Source: Clusia tigrina
Lineage: Eukaryota; Arthropoda; Insecta; Diptera; Clusiidae
Assembly (NCBI GenBank): GCA_920105625.2
Contig: OV050031.1
Location: forward strand, 74,223,995-74,287,994
Reading direction: 5' to 3'
DNA length: 64,000 nucleotides
Under the pieces are notes generated by a model. The model ran no database searches, was not told where the DNA came from, and saw nothing but the letters and a program-made list of their open reading frames with translations. The position numbers and the translations under genes are program-made. Within the stretch, counting starts at the first letter, position 1; each line of letters begins with the position of its first letter. This document shows, in pieces, positions 35,244 to 44,451 of the stretch.

Positions 35244-35579
35244 TATTTTTACATCTATCTCAGTCTGTGAACTGACCTTTCTGGTGTTCCAGTTCCGCAC
35301 CTGCTAATTGGTGTCAGTTGGTCAAGCCAACCGCCCCACTTCAAAAGTGGCGACGGTGCATTACGCTGCCCTCGTCGACTCGACTGCGGAACTGTAATAC
35401 CCTAAAAGCTTACATGATAACATTACACAGATCATATTAACTTAAAATACTTAGACCCTAAAAGTATGTCTTATCGTAAAACAATTTTAGCACATGCTAA
35501 TCCAACAGAGTGTGGCATCTATTAGGAGTCGATGCTGTGAGTCAACTAAACGTAGGTAGCTTGGTTCTAACTCACAACA

Positions 35580-36491
35580 GACGCCGACTGAGGCAGATAG
35601 GGGTAGATATAGGCATAGAGTAGGCAGCAGACCCCCCAATCAAGAGCGGCTGCAACTGAGACGCCTACAGAGACGCTGACAGAGGCTGCGACGCCGACTG
35701 AGGCAGATAGGTGTAGATATAGGCATAGAGAAAGCAGCAGACCTACCCAATCGACAGCGGCAGCGACTGAGAGGCCTACAGAGACGCCGACTGAGACGCC
35801 GACTGAGGCAGATAGGGGTAGATATAGGCATAGAGAAGGCAACAGACCCCCCAATCGACAGCGGCAGCGACAGACGCTTACAGAGACGCTCACAGAGGCG
35901 GCGAAGCCGACTGAGACACCGACTGAGGCAGATAGGGGTAGACATAGGCATACAGAAGGCAGCAGACCCCCCCAATCGACAGCGGCAGCGACTGAGACGC
36001 TTACAGAGACCCTGATAGAGGCTGCGACGCCGACTGAGACGCCGACTGAGGCAGATAGGGGTAGATATAGGCATAGAGAAGGCGTCAGAACCCCCCAATC
36101 GGCAGCGGCGGCGACTGAGACGCCTACAGAGACGCCTAAAGAGACGATGACAGAGGCTGCGACGCCGACTGAGACGCCTACAGAGACGATGACAGAGGCT
36201 GCGACGCCGACTAACACGCCGACTGAGGCAGATAGTGGTAGATATAAGTATACAGAAGGCAGCAGACCCCCCAATCGAAAGCGGCAGAGACTGAGACGCC
36301 TACAGAGACCCTGATAGAGGCTGCGACGCCGACTGAGACATCGATTGAAGCAGATAAGGGTAGATATATGCATAGAGAAGGCAGCAGACCCCCCAATCGA
36401 CAGCGGCAGCGACTGAGACGCCGACAGATACGCTGACAGAGGCTGCGTCGCAGACTGAGACTCCGACTGAGGCAGATAGGGGTAGATATAG
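35580..36491 (+). repeat. Tandem satellite array, segment 2
   Basis: About seven to eight monomers of the same family and orientation lie between element 2 and element 3. The last unit is cut inside GGGTAGATATAG by the insertion of element 3 and resumes at 41811. Confidence 0.95.
36488..36491 (+). repeat. Left target-site duplication of element 3 (ATAG)
   Basis: ATAG before the 5' LTR corresponds to ATAC after the 3' LTR (41811-41814), with one mismatch. Joining the left flank through ATAG to GCATAGAGAAGG restores the normal satellite sequence, so the insertion is clean. Confidence 0.8.
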
Positions 36492-37179
36492 TGTAGTGTA
36501 TATGCATGCTGGTCATAGCGCACGATAAGAGTGTGTGCTGGCGGGCTATAGCGCAATGTCATCAAACGACCACCAACACACTGCAATTGTCTTTTGGCAT
36601 GTCTTTGCATTATCAAGTGCATGCGCATCGAATTGCACATGGGCAATGCACTTGAAATAGTTGACGCGTCATTATTGCAGAGCGCCTGCCCTTGAACGCG
36701 GATAATTATCAGTCATGCCTAGCATATGGATTTCCCCTCCACTTATCAATAACAAAATACTGATGACCAATCAATGCAGTTCACTTTCTCGTAAACGAAG
36801 CATTTTATATATTTTAGGAAAGAGTGAGTGAGTGGGCTGGCATTGATTGTAGAGTAAGATATAGAAATTAAGAACTGATGTTAACTTTCCTTTTTACTAA
36901 AAATACAAATTAAAATCAGACTTGTGCTGCCCTCCAAAAGCAACACTTTTATTTATCTTTGCCTTGTGGCGAACATAGATAGGAATATCTGAGCCTTGAG
37001 GCTTAATTTCTAAGAGCGGCCTTTGGCCTAATTTCTCGGCGTTATATCCACGCCTTTACAAGGATATCTGCAAATTCAGGGCGACCTAATATAAATAGAT
37101 GCATATTGCATAATCATGAATCAGGGCGTTAAATAAGATATATACATATATAGTTCATTATCATCAGTTGAACATTACA
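36492..37179 (+). repeat. 5' LTR of element 3 (688 bp)
   Basis: It starts TGTAGTGTATATGCATG and ends AACATTACA directly before the primer site. Direct comparison with 41118-41810 fixes both limits. Confidence 0.95.
36806..36812 (+). promoter_or_regulatory. TATA-like sequence in 5' LTR of element 3
   Basis: TATATAT within an AT-rich stretch, also at 41432-41438. It is the best TATA candidate in this LTR, but other AT-rich stretches exist. Confidence 0.3.
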
Positions 37180-37192
37180 TGGCGATCCTGCC
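37180..37192 (+). promoter_or_regulatory. Primer binding site of element 3, tRNA-Arg type
   Basis: TGGCGATCCTGCC directly follows the LTR. From memory it is complementary to the 3' end of an insect tRNA-Arg (ending GGCAGGATCG plus CCA) over 13 bases. Confidence 0.7.
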
Positions 37193-37264
37193 CAAACGGA
37201 TTTCGGAGCGTTATCCAGCAACTTTACTATAATTAATCCAGCCCCAGTAGACTTCATCAATTAA

Positions 37265-37660
37265 ATGACTCAGGCTGAAGTTGATGAAATTTTTACCAGG
37301 TGGGAGGCGTACATAAAAAGCGCCTCGAAGGACATTCAAGAAAAGTTTGTCCCACAGCCGGTGTGTCAACAGCCAACCACGGAAAAATATACATCAACCC
37401 CGCTAACACTAGGGCCGCAGCGATTGACCATTGAACGCTACCTTGCTCGCCAACAGAAGCGTGCAAATACACCACCTCAGCAGCAGAAGAAGCGAAAAAC
37501 GAGATACGGAAAAGCTGTAAGGCTTCGCAAGCAAAGAGCGGAATTACATCGCATTATCCCAATCACAAAGGACTGCGAATTAAAGAAGAGCCTAATACTC
37601 AAGTTAAAAAAAACTGAGAAATGGGACAGAAACAAACGAAGAATGAGGAGATCATCCTAG
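37265..37660 (+). CDS. Small basic ORF upstream of gag in element 3 (131 aa)
   Basis: This ATG-started frame begins 72 nt after the primer site and is the first ORF of the element. Its N-terminus (MTQAEVDEIFTRWEAYIKSA) looks helical. The middle is Pro/Gln-rich, and the last 60 residues are strongly basic, with QQQKKRKTRYGKAVRLRKQ and KWDRNKRRMRRSS, which suggests nucleic-acid binding or nuclear targeting. I do not recognise the family. It could be an accessory protein, or an upstream exon joined to gag, since the gag frame is open upstream of its ATG for about 60 codons. Coding status rests on length and composition only. Confidence 0.5.
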   Translation: MTQAEVDEIFTRWEAYIKSASKDIQEKFVPQPVCQQPTTEKYTSTPLTLGPQRLTIERYLARQQKRANTPPQQQKKRKTRYGKAVRLRKQRAELHRIIPITKDCELKKSLILKLKKTEKWDRNKRRMRRSS

Positions 37661-38162
37661 CTCCCAATAACAATAATGCAAACAGCCAGATGACGACATT
37701 GTATGGCAGCGATTCGGTATATAAAAGTACTGTAGGATTTTTAGGATTAGCTATTTTTATTCTAATAATAATTAAAATGAACTAATACTATAAGTAATAT
37801 GTTAAGCGTCAAATCCGCAAAAGCACACATATACTAAGTAAAGTATAAATGAATGAAATAAAAACATAAAACAAAATTTTTAATTATTATGCAATATTTT
37901 ATCTTAAGAAATACAGTAGTTGAAAATTATCTCTAATCACTATTCAAGCCATTATAATTAATTAATGTCGCTCTAGAAAATTGTCCTGATTCTGAAAAAT
38001 TTAAAGAAGAATCCAACACGCACATATACTTCCAAGTTCATTGCAGACACTCTGCAAGAATTAGAAATCATTCGTTTCACCTTAAGCACTGCCGAGTTAA
38101 ACGAATTTTTTGGCCTATACAAACAAATTAATAATTTGTTAATATCTAAATACAAACACACT
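37661..38162 (+). other. AT-rich region between the basic ORF and gag (element 3)
   Basis: About 500 bp with no ATG-started frame of note. The gag frame is already open from about 37979, without ATG, and encodes plausible protein such as FIADTLQELEII, so the true gag N-terminus may lie here. Confidence 0.5.
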
Positions 38163-38996
38163 ATGGTAACTTCCGATCCTCTTCCCAACTTTTCAGTTCC
38201 AGCTTTCGATATTTGCACAGCAGCAAAAATCATACCAGATTTTGATGGCAAAATATCAACTCTATCGAAATTCATTGGTCTTGTTGAATTTTATGCAAAG
38301 ACTATTCCAGACGCTCACATACCTACACTGGTAGAATTTATATATGCAACGAAATTTTCGGACTCTGTCCGCAATAAGTTGCTAGTTGAGCCGAAAGCAG
38401 CCACTGTAGAACAACTAGCAGACGCCCTCAACAGAAACTTCAGGGTGCATAGTAATGCAAATAAGATTCAAGCAGATCTGACTACTGTCTACCAAGGAAA
38501 ACTGAAAGTATTCCAATATGCTACAAAAATAGAGAGCTTAATTGCAGGCCTCAGTAGCATACAGATCGGTGAACAGGGTAATGAAAGCAAGGAGTTAGTA
38601 ATAAAGCTTAATGATCAGTTAGGCCTTGCAGCATTTAAAAAGGGTTTGAATAACAATTTAAAAACCACAGTAATACCAGCTAGGCCGCAGACATTAATAG
38701 AAGCCATCCAAATAGCAACAGAATTAGAAGCAGAAAGCACACCATATGCACAGTTTAATAGACCACATAATTTCTCCATGAACAGGCAACGAAATTACAA
38801 TAAGAACAGCGTACGAAGATACGAGAATACAAACAGAAACCAAAACGAACGTGACAAACAGTCGAACCAAAACTACAACAATAACACACGGCGGTATGAA
38901 AATACAGACAGATACCAAAATGCCCGTGATAATCAGTCGCATCAAAATCACAACAACTACAATACGCGACAAAACAACGGTAGGAAGGGAAACTGA
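38163..38996 (+). CDS. gag: gag of element 3
   Basis: This is a gypsy-type capsid protein that forms the particle. The first ATG is at 38163 (277 residues); the frame extends upstream without ATG. The capsid-like core runs from IIPDFDGKISTLSKFIGLVE through the region ending in a helix with EAIQIATELEAES, a layout typical of insect gypsy Gags. The C-terminal 70 residues are Asn/Arg/Gln-rich with imperfect repeats (RRYENT appears twice, QNERDKQSNQN and QNARDNQSHQN). There are no Cys-His zinc knuckles, unlike element 1, so RNA binding would rely on this basic tail. The gene ends GGA AAC TGA, with the slip site abutting the stop codon. Confidence 0.88.
   Translation: MVTSDPLPNFSVPAFDICTAAKIIPDFDGKISTLSKFIGLVEFYAKTIPDAHIPTLVEFIYATKFSDSVRNKLLVEPKAATVEQLADALNRNFRVHSNANKIQADLTTVYQGKLKVFQYATKIESLIAGLSSIQIGEQGNESKELVIKLNDQLGLAAFKKGLNNNLKTTVIPARPQTLIEAIQIATELEAESTPYAQFNRPHNFSMNRQRNYNKNSVRRYENTNRNQNERDKQSNQNYNNNTRRYENTDRYQNARDNQSHQNHNNYNTRQNNGRKGN
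38987..38993 (+). promoter_or_regulatory. -1 ribosomal frameshift heptamer G_GGA_AAC next to the gag stop (element 3)
   Basis: In the gag frame the codons are GGA AAC followed at once by TGA (38994-38996). The pol (-1) frame is closed by TAG at 38981-38983, so the frames overlap only at 38984-38996. The heptamer is essentially the only possible shift site. A GC-rich hairpin starts 8 nt downstream. Confidence 0.88.
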
Positions 38997-40771
38997 CCTA
39001 CCCCCGGCCAAGAGTGTCCGGGGCACACCGCGAAAATGCTGAGCACGTAATAAATTCAGTAAATTTAGAAACAAACAGTAAGTATATAGTTATAAGAGTA
39101 GCAGGTAGAAATCTAAAGTTTTTAATAGATACGGGAGCAGACATTTCATTGATAAAACATGAGTATGTCAACCCAAAAACTATAGATAATAAGAAATGCA
39201 TTTCGATGAAGGGAATATTTGATAAGGTAACATCTACATTAGGTTCAATAGAAACAGAATTAATTTTAGAAAATCAAAGTATTACACATAAACTTCATGT
39301 GATTAACAATGAGATACCAATAGCAACAAATGGTATACTAGGAAGAGATTTTCTATTGAAACATCAATGTAATTTAGACTATGAAACGTGCACACTACAA
39401 ATGCACATAAATGACGAACAAGTTACTGTACAAATAAACACACAGCTAAAAATAGCTGACACTATCTCTATACAACCAAGAAGTCAAGTGCTACACGCTC
39501 TGTCAGTACAAATAGCAGAGGACAGTTTAGTACACAGCATGGAAATAGCAAAGGGTGTTTTTGTGGCCAATACTTTGATACCCAAAGATGGACATAAACA
39601 CATAGCGATTATAAATACAACAAGCTCTGAAGTAACATTGGAAAATATTTCGCTCACAGTAGAACCTGTAGCAATATTTTATATTGTAGCAAGAAATAAA
39701 AATACCACAAGCAATAATGATGATAGATTTTCAGAAATCAAAGATCTTCTAAAACTCACTAAATTAGGTAGCAAAGAGAAAAATTCAATAGTCGACATAT
39801 GTCGCAAATATCAAGATATTTTTTATTTAGAAGGCGAAATATTATCAGTAAATAATTTTTATGAGCAAAAGATATCCACCATAAACAACACTCCAGTATA
39901 TATAAGAAATTATAGGCTACCAAATGTACAAAAAGATGAGATAGATGGACAAGTTTATGAACTTCTACAAAACGACATTATTGAACCATCTGTTAGCCCA
40001 AACAATTCTCCCCTACTGGTTGTACCTAAAAAGAGTAATAATGGTGAGAAGAAATGGAGATTGGTTGTTGATTTTAGAGCACTAAACAAAAAGATAGTAG
40101 ATGACAAGTTTCCACTATCTCGTTTAGATGACGTGCTAGATAAATTAAATAAAGCTAAATATTTCTCAACCTTGGACATGACTAGCTCTTTTCACCAGAT
40201 TCCTCTTGAACCAAAATGCAGACCTCTCACAGCATTTTCAACCAGTTCAGGACACTTTCATTTCAAACGCCTACCATTCGGTTTAAAAATCTCTACCAAC
40301 AGTTTTCAACGTATGCTTTCGCTTGCGCTGAGTGGACTCCAAGAGTCGGCTTTCCTTTATGTAGATGATATCATTGTATTTGGAGCCAACCTTAGAGAAC
40401 ACAATATCAATCTAACCAAAGTATTTGAAAAACTGCAGCAATATAATTTAAAATTAAATCCTACCAAATGTAACTTCTTAAAATCCGAAGTAGTCTATTT
40501 AGGTCATTTTATCACTGCTAACTGTATCACTACCGATCCACGCAAGAATGATGCCATTAAAAACTACCCTAAGCCATTAAATGCTGATGACACGAGAAGA
40601 TTTGTTGCATTCTGTAATTATTACAGAAGATTTGTCAACAATTTCGCACAAATTGCAAAACCTTTAAATGCATTATTAAAAAAAAATGCCATATTTCATT
40701 GGGACGACAAATGTGAAACTGCATTCCAAACACTTAAGCAAAAACTTTTATCTCCTCCTATACTAAGTTAA
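38994..40771 (+). CDS. pol: pol of element 3: protease and reverse transcriptase, cut at RNase H
   Basis: Entered from gag by -1 frameshift; no ATG is needed. Counting from 39014, the protease has IDTGADISLI with catalytic D39. RT begins after the linker, with the conserved block WRLVVDFRALNKK, the FSTLDM region and the YVDD box at residues 449-452. A TAA at 40769-40771 ends the frame just before RNase H. The same frame continues after it, so the stop is a mutation. No integrase follows anywhere before the 3' LTR. The RT motifs look intact, so an isolated protease-RT could in principle be made. Confidence 0.9.
39002..39023 (+). promoter_or_regulatory. Frameshift-stimulating hairpin (element 3)
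   Basis: CCCCGG (39002-39007) pairs perfectly with CCGGGG (39018-39023) around a 10-nt loop. The 8-nt spacer from the slip site is within the usual range. The all-GC stem stands out in AT-rich surroundings. Confidence 0.7.
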
Positions 40772-41008
40772 CCAAATTTCACCAAAACTTTTATACTCAC
40801 CACTGATGCGTCCAATCATGCGTTAGGTGCAATATTATCGCAAGGAGAGGTTGGTAAAGATAAGCCAATCGCTTATGCGAGTAGAACACTCAACAAACAT
40901 GAGTTGAGAAAACCAGTAATTGAGAAGGAACTTTTGGCGATTTATTGGGGTATTAACTATTTTAGGCCATATTTAGTTGGCAAAAAGTTCATAGTATACA
41001 CTACATAA
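40772..41008 (+). pseudogene. Partial RNase H of element 3
   Basis: This continues in frame after the TAA with [19 protein letters not shown], the start of a gypsy RNase H including its first catalytic Asp, then [10 protein letters not shown] and [10 protein letters not shown]. It runs to KKFIVYTT and stops at TAA 41006-41008. The rest of RNase H and all of integrase are missing: an internal deletion joins this point to about 110 bp of AT-rich sequence before the 3' LTR. Confidence 0.9.
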
Positions 41009-41105
41009 TAATAACCTAATTAAAATTAAGCATACGAAATTTTAAAAGAAGAATTACATATTTATATAGCTTGCCTTTTATTGTCAACTAGTATAAATAA
41101 ATCTT

Positions 41106-41117
41106 GTAGGGGAAGGA
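41106..41117 (+). promoter_or_regulatory. Polypurine tract of element 3
   Basis: GTAGGGGAAGGA directly precedes the TGTAGTG start of the 3' LTR. It is short and contains one T, but the position is as expected. Confidence 0.7.
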
Positions 41118-41810
41118 TGTAGTGTATATGCATGCTGGTCATAGCGCACGATAAGAGTGTGTGCTGGCGGGCTATAGCGCAATGTCATCAAACGACCACC
41201 AACACACTGCAATTGTCTTTTGGCATGTTTATGCATTTTCAAGTGCATGCGCATCGAATTGCACATGGGCAATGCACTTGAAATAGTTGACGCGGCATTA
41301 TTGCAGAGCGCCTGCCCTTGAACGCGGATAATGATCAGTCATGCCTAGCATATGGATTTCCCCTCCACTTATCAATAACAAAATACTGATGACCAATGAA
41401 TGCAGTTCACTTTCTCGTAAACGAAGCATTTTATATATTTTAGGAAAGAGTAAGTGAGTGGGCTGGCATTGATTGTAGAGTAAGATATAGAAATTAAGAT
41501 CTGATGTTAACTTTCCTTTTTACTAAAAATACAAATTAAAATCAGACTTGTGCTGACCTCCAAAAGCAACACTTGTATTTTATTTATCTTTGCCTTGTGG
41601 CGAACATAGATAGGAATATCTGAGCCTTGAGGCTTAATTTCTAAGAGCGGCCTTTGGCTTAATTTCTCGGCGTTATATCCACGCCTTTACAAGGATATCT
41701 GCAAATTCAGGGCGACCTAATATGAATAGATGCATATGGCATAACCATGAATCAGGGCGTTAAATAAGATATATACATATATAGTTCATTATCATCAGTT
41801 GAACATTACA
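41118..41810 (+). repeat. 3' LTR of element 3 (693 bp)
   Basis: Near-identical to 36492-37179. The length difference is a 5-bp insertion near 41578. It ends AACATTACA, followed by ATAC and satellite. Confidence 0.95.
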
Positions 41811-41814
41811 ATAC
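41811..41814 (+). repeat. Right target-site duplication of element 3 (ATAC)
   Basis: Partner of 36488-36491, one base different. A 4-bp duplication fits Ty3/gypsy integration. Confidence 0.75.
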
Positions 41815-44367
41815 GCATAGAGAAGGCAGCAGACCTACCCAATCGACAGCGGCAGCGCCTGAGACGCCTACAGAGACGCTGAAAGAGGCTGCGACGCCCA
41901 CTGAGACGCCGACTGAGGCAGATAGGAGTAGATATAGGCAAACAGAAGGCAACAGACCTCCACAATCGACAGCGGCAGCGACTGAGACGATTACAGAGAT
42001 GCTGACAGAGGCTGCGACGCCGACTAAGACGCCTACAGAGACACTGACAGAGGCTGCGACGCCGACTGAGAAGCCGACTGAGACGCCGACTGAGGCAGAT
42101 AGGGGCAGATATAGGCATAGAGAAGGCAGCAGACCCCCAATCGACAGCACATCCACTGAGAAGCCTACAGAGACAGTGACAGTGGCTGCGACGCCGACTG
42201 AGGCAGATAGGGGTAGATATAAGCATACAGAAGGCAGCAGACCCCCCAATCGACAGCGCCAGCGACTGAGACGCCTACAAAGCCGCCTACTGAGACGCCG
42301 ACTGAGACGCCGACTGAGGCAGATAGGGGCAGACATATTCATAGAGAAGGCAGCAGACGCCCCAATCGCCAGCGCCAGCGACTGAGACGCCTACAGAGAA
42401 GCCGACAGAGGCTGCGACACCGAATGAGACGCCAACTGAGACGCCGACTGAGGCAGATAGGGGTAGATTTAGGCATATTGAGGGCAGCATTCCCCCCTAA
42501 TCGACAGTGGGAACGACTGAGACGCATACAGAGATGTTGACAGAGGCTGCGACGCCGACTGAGGCAGACAGGAGTAGATATTGGCATAGAGAAGGCAGCA
42601 GACCCCCCAATCGACAGCGGCAGCGACTGAGACGCCTACAAAGACGCTGACAGAGGCTGCGACGCCGGCTGAGACGCCGACTGAAGCAGATAGAGGTAGA
42701 TCTATGTATAGAGAAGGCTGCAGACCCCCCAATCGATAGCGGCAGCAACTGAGACGCCTACAGAGACCCTGACAGAGGCTGCGACGCCGACTGAGGCACA
42801 TTGGGGTAGATATAGGCACAGAGAATGCAGCAGACCCCCAATCGACAGCGACAGCGACTGAGAAGCCTACAGAGACGCTGACAGAGGCTGCGACGCCGAC
42901 TAAGACGCCGACTGAGGCAGATAGGGGTAGATATAAGATTACAGAAAGCAGCAGACCCTCCAATCGACAGCGGCAGCAACAGAGACGCCTACAGATACAC
43001 TGACGGAGGCTGCGACGCCGACTGAGACGCCTACTGAGGCAGATAGGGGTAGATATAAGCATGCAGAGGGTAGCGGACGCCCACAATCGAAAGCGGTAGA
43101 GACTGAGACACCAACGGAGACGCCTAAAGAGACGCTGACAGAGGCTGCCACGCCGATTGAGGAAGATAGGGGTAGATATAGGCATAGAGAAGGCAGCTGA
43201 CCCCACAATCGACAGCGGCAGCAACTGAGACGCCTACAGAGACGCTGACAGAGGCTGCGACGCCGACTAAGACGCCGACTGAGGCAGATAGGGGTAGATA
43301 TAAGCCTACAGAAAGCTGCAGACCCCCCAATCGACAGCGCCAGCGACTGAGACGCCTACAGAGACGCCTACTGAGACGCCGACTGAGACGCCGACTGAGA
43401 CGCCGACTGAGGCAGATAGGGATAGATATAGGCATAGAGAAGGCAGCAGACGCCCCAATCGCCAGCGCCAGCGACTGAGACGCCTACAGAGACACTGACA
43501 GAGGCTGTGACGCCGACAGAGACAGATAAGGGTAGATATAGGAATATAGAAGGCAACAGACCCCCCAATCGACAGCGGCAGCGACTGAGACGCCTACCGA
43601 GACGCTCATCAGAAGCTGCGACGCTGACTGAGACGCCGACTGAGGCAGATAGGGGTCGATATAAGCATAGAGACGGCAGCATACCCCCACCAATCGACAC
43701 CGGCAGCGACTGAGACGCCTACTGAGACGCCTACAGAGACCCTGACAAAAGCTGCGACGCTGACTGAGACGCCGACTGAGGCAGATAGGGGTAAATATAG
43801 GCATAGAGAAGGCAGCAGACCCCCCTATCGACAGCGCCAGCGACTGAGACGCCTACAGAGACGCTGACAGAGGCTGCGACGCCGACTGCGACGCCGACTG
43901 AGGCAGATAGGGGTAGATATAGGCATAGAGAAGGCAGCAGACCCCCCAATCGACAGCGGCAGCGACTGAGACGCCTACAGAGACACCTACAGAGACTGTG
44001 AAAGAGGCTTCTACGCCGACTGAGGAAGATAGGGGTAGATATATGCATAGAGAAGGCAGCAGACCTCCCAATCGACAGCGGCAGCGACTGAGACGCCTAC
44101 AGAGACACTGACAGAGGCGGCGACGCCGACTAAGACGCCGACTGAGGCAGATAGGGGTAGATATAGGCATAGAGAAGGCAGCAGACCTCCCTTAATCTAC
44201 AGCGGCAGCGACTGAGACTACTACAGAGACACTCACAGTGGCTGCGACGCCGACTGAGGCGCCGAATGAGGCAGATAGGAGTAGATATAGGAATAAAGAA
44301 GGCAGTAGACCCCCTAATCGACAGCGGAAGCGACTGAGACGCCTACAGGGACGCTGACAGAGGCTGC

Positions 44368-44451
44368 TACGCCGACTCAGACGCCGACTGAGACGCCGAC
44401 TGAGACGCCGACTGAGACGCCGACTGAGACGCCTACTGAGACGCCGACTGA
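44368..44451 (+). repeat. Local expansion: seven tandem 12-mers
   Basis: Seven head-to-tail copies related to GACGCCGACTGA lie in one monomer, one of them with the variant GACGCCTACTGA. This is a second, independent expansion besides 13752-13859. Confidence 0.9.

Larger units (their letters stand above)
32059..35579 (-). mobile_element. Truncated Ty3/gypsy element (element 2), reverse orientation
   Basis: Read on the - strand, this has a complete 502-bp LTR, a tRNA-Ser primer site, a leader of about 1.5 kb and the first two thirds of gag. It then stops abruptly inside the gag frame and joins satellite. There is no nucleocapsid, pol or second LTR. It is related to element 1: same LTR start, similar LTR core, and homologous gag at clearly lower identity. 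It is therefore a sister family, not the same one. The LTR side meets satellite cleanly at 35579/35580. Confidence 0.93.
35078..35579 (-). repeat. Complete LTR of element 2 (502 bp)
   Basis: Read on the - strand, it starts TGTTGTGAG and ends CCACAACA, so the termini form a 6-bp inverted repeat (TGTTGT/ACAACA). It holds a TATA-like sequence (35236-35243) and AATAAA (complement of 35213-35218). The U5 half matches the tail of the 3' LTR of element 1, including GCCACGCGCCC and GCGACAGGACGTC, which shows what element 1 lost from its 5' LTR. Confidence 0.92.
36492..41810 (+). mobile_element. Ty3/gypsy element lacking integrase (element 3), 5.3 kb
   Basis: Two LTRs (688 and 693 bp) differ by about 14 substitutions and one 5-bp indel by eye, or roughly 98% identical. 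The inside has a tRNA-Arg-type primer site, a small basic ORF, gag, and pol up to part of RNase H, then only about 110 bp before the 3' LTR. Integrase and any third gene are absent. LTR sequence, primer site and gag differ from elements 1 and 2, so this is a separate lineage. Ends and target duplication are intact, so it entered by normal integration, presumably with integrase supplied by a relative, or lost integrase later. Confidence 0.95.

Noticed and set aside
35567..36646. - strand open frame of 359 codons crossing satellite and the LTR of element 3
   Set aside because: It is the same artefact, extended by chance into the 5' LTR of element 3. It spans unrelated sequences joined by a transposon insertion.
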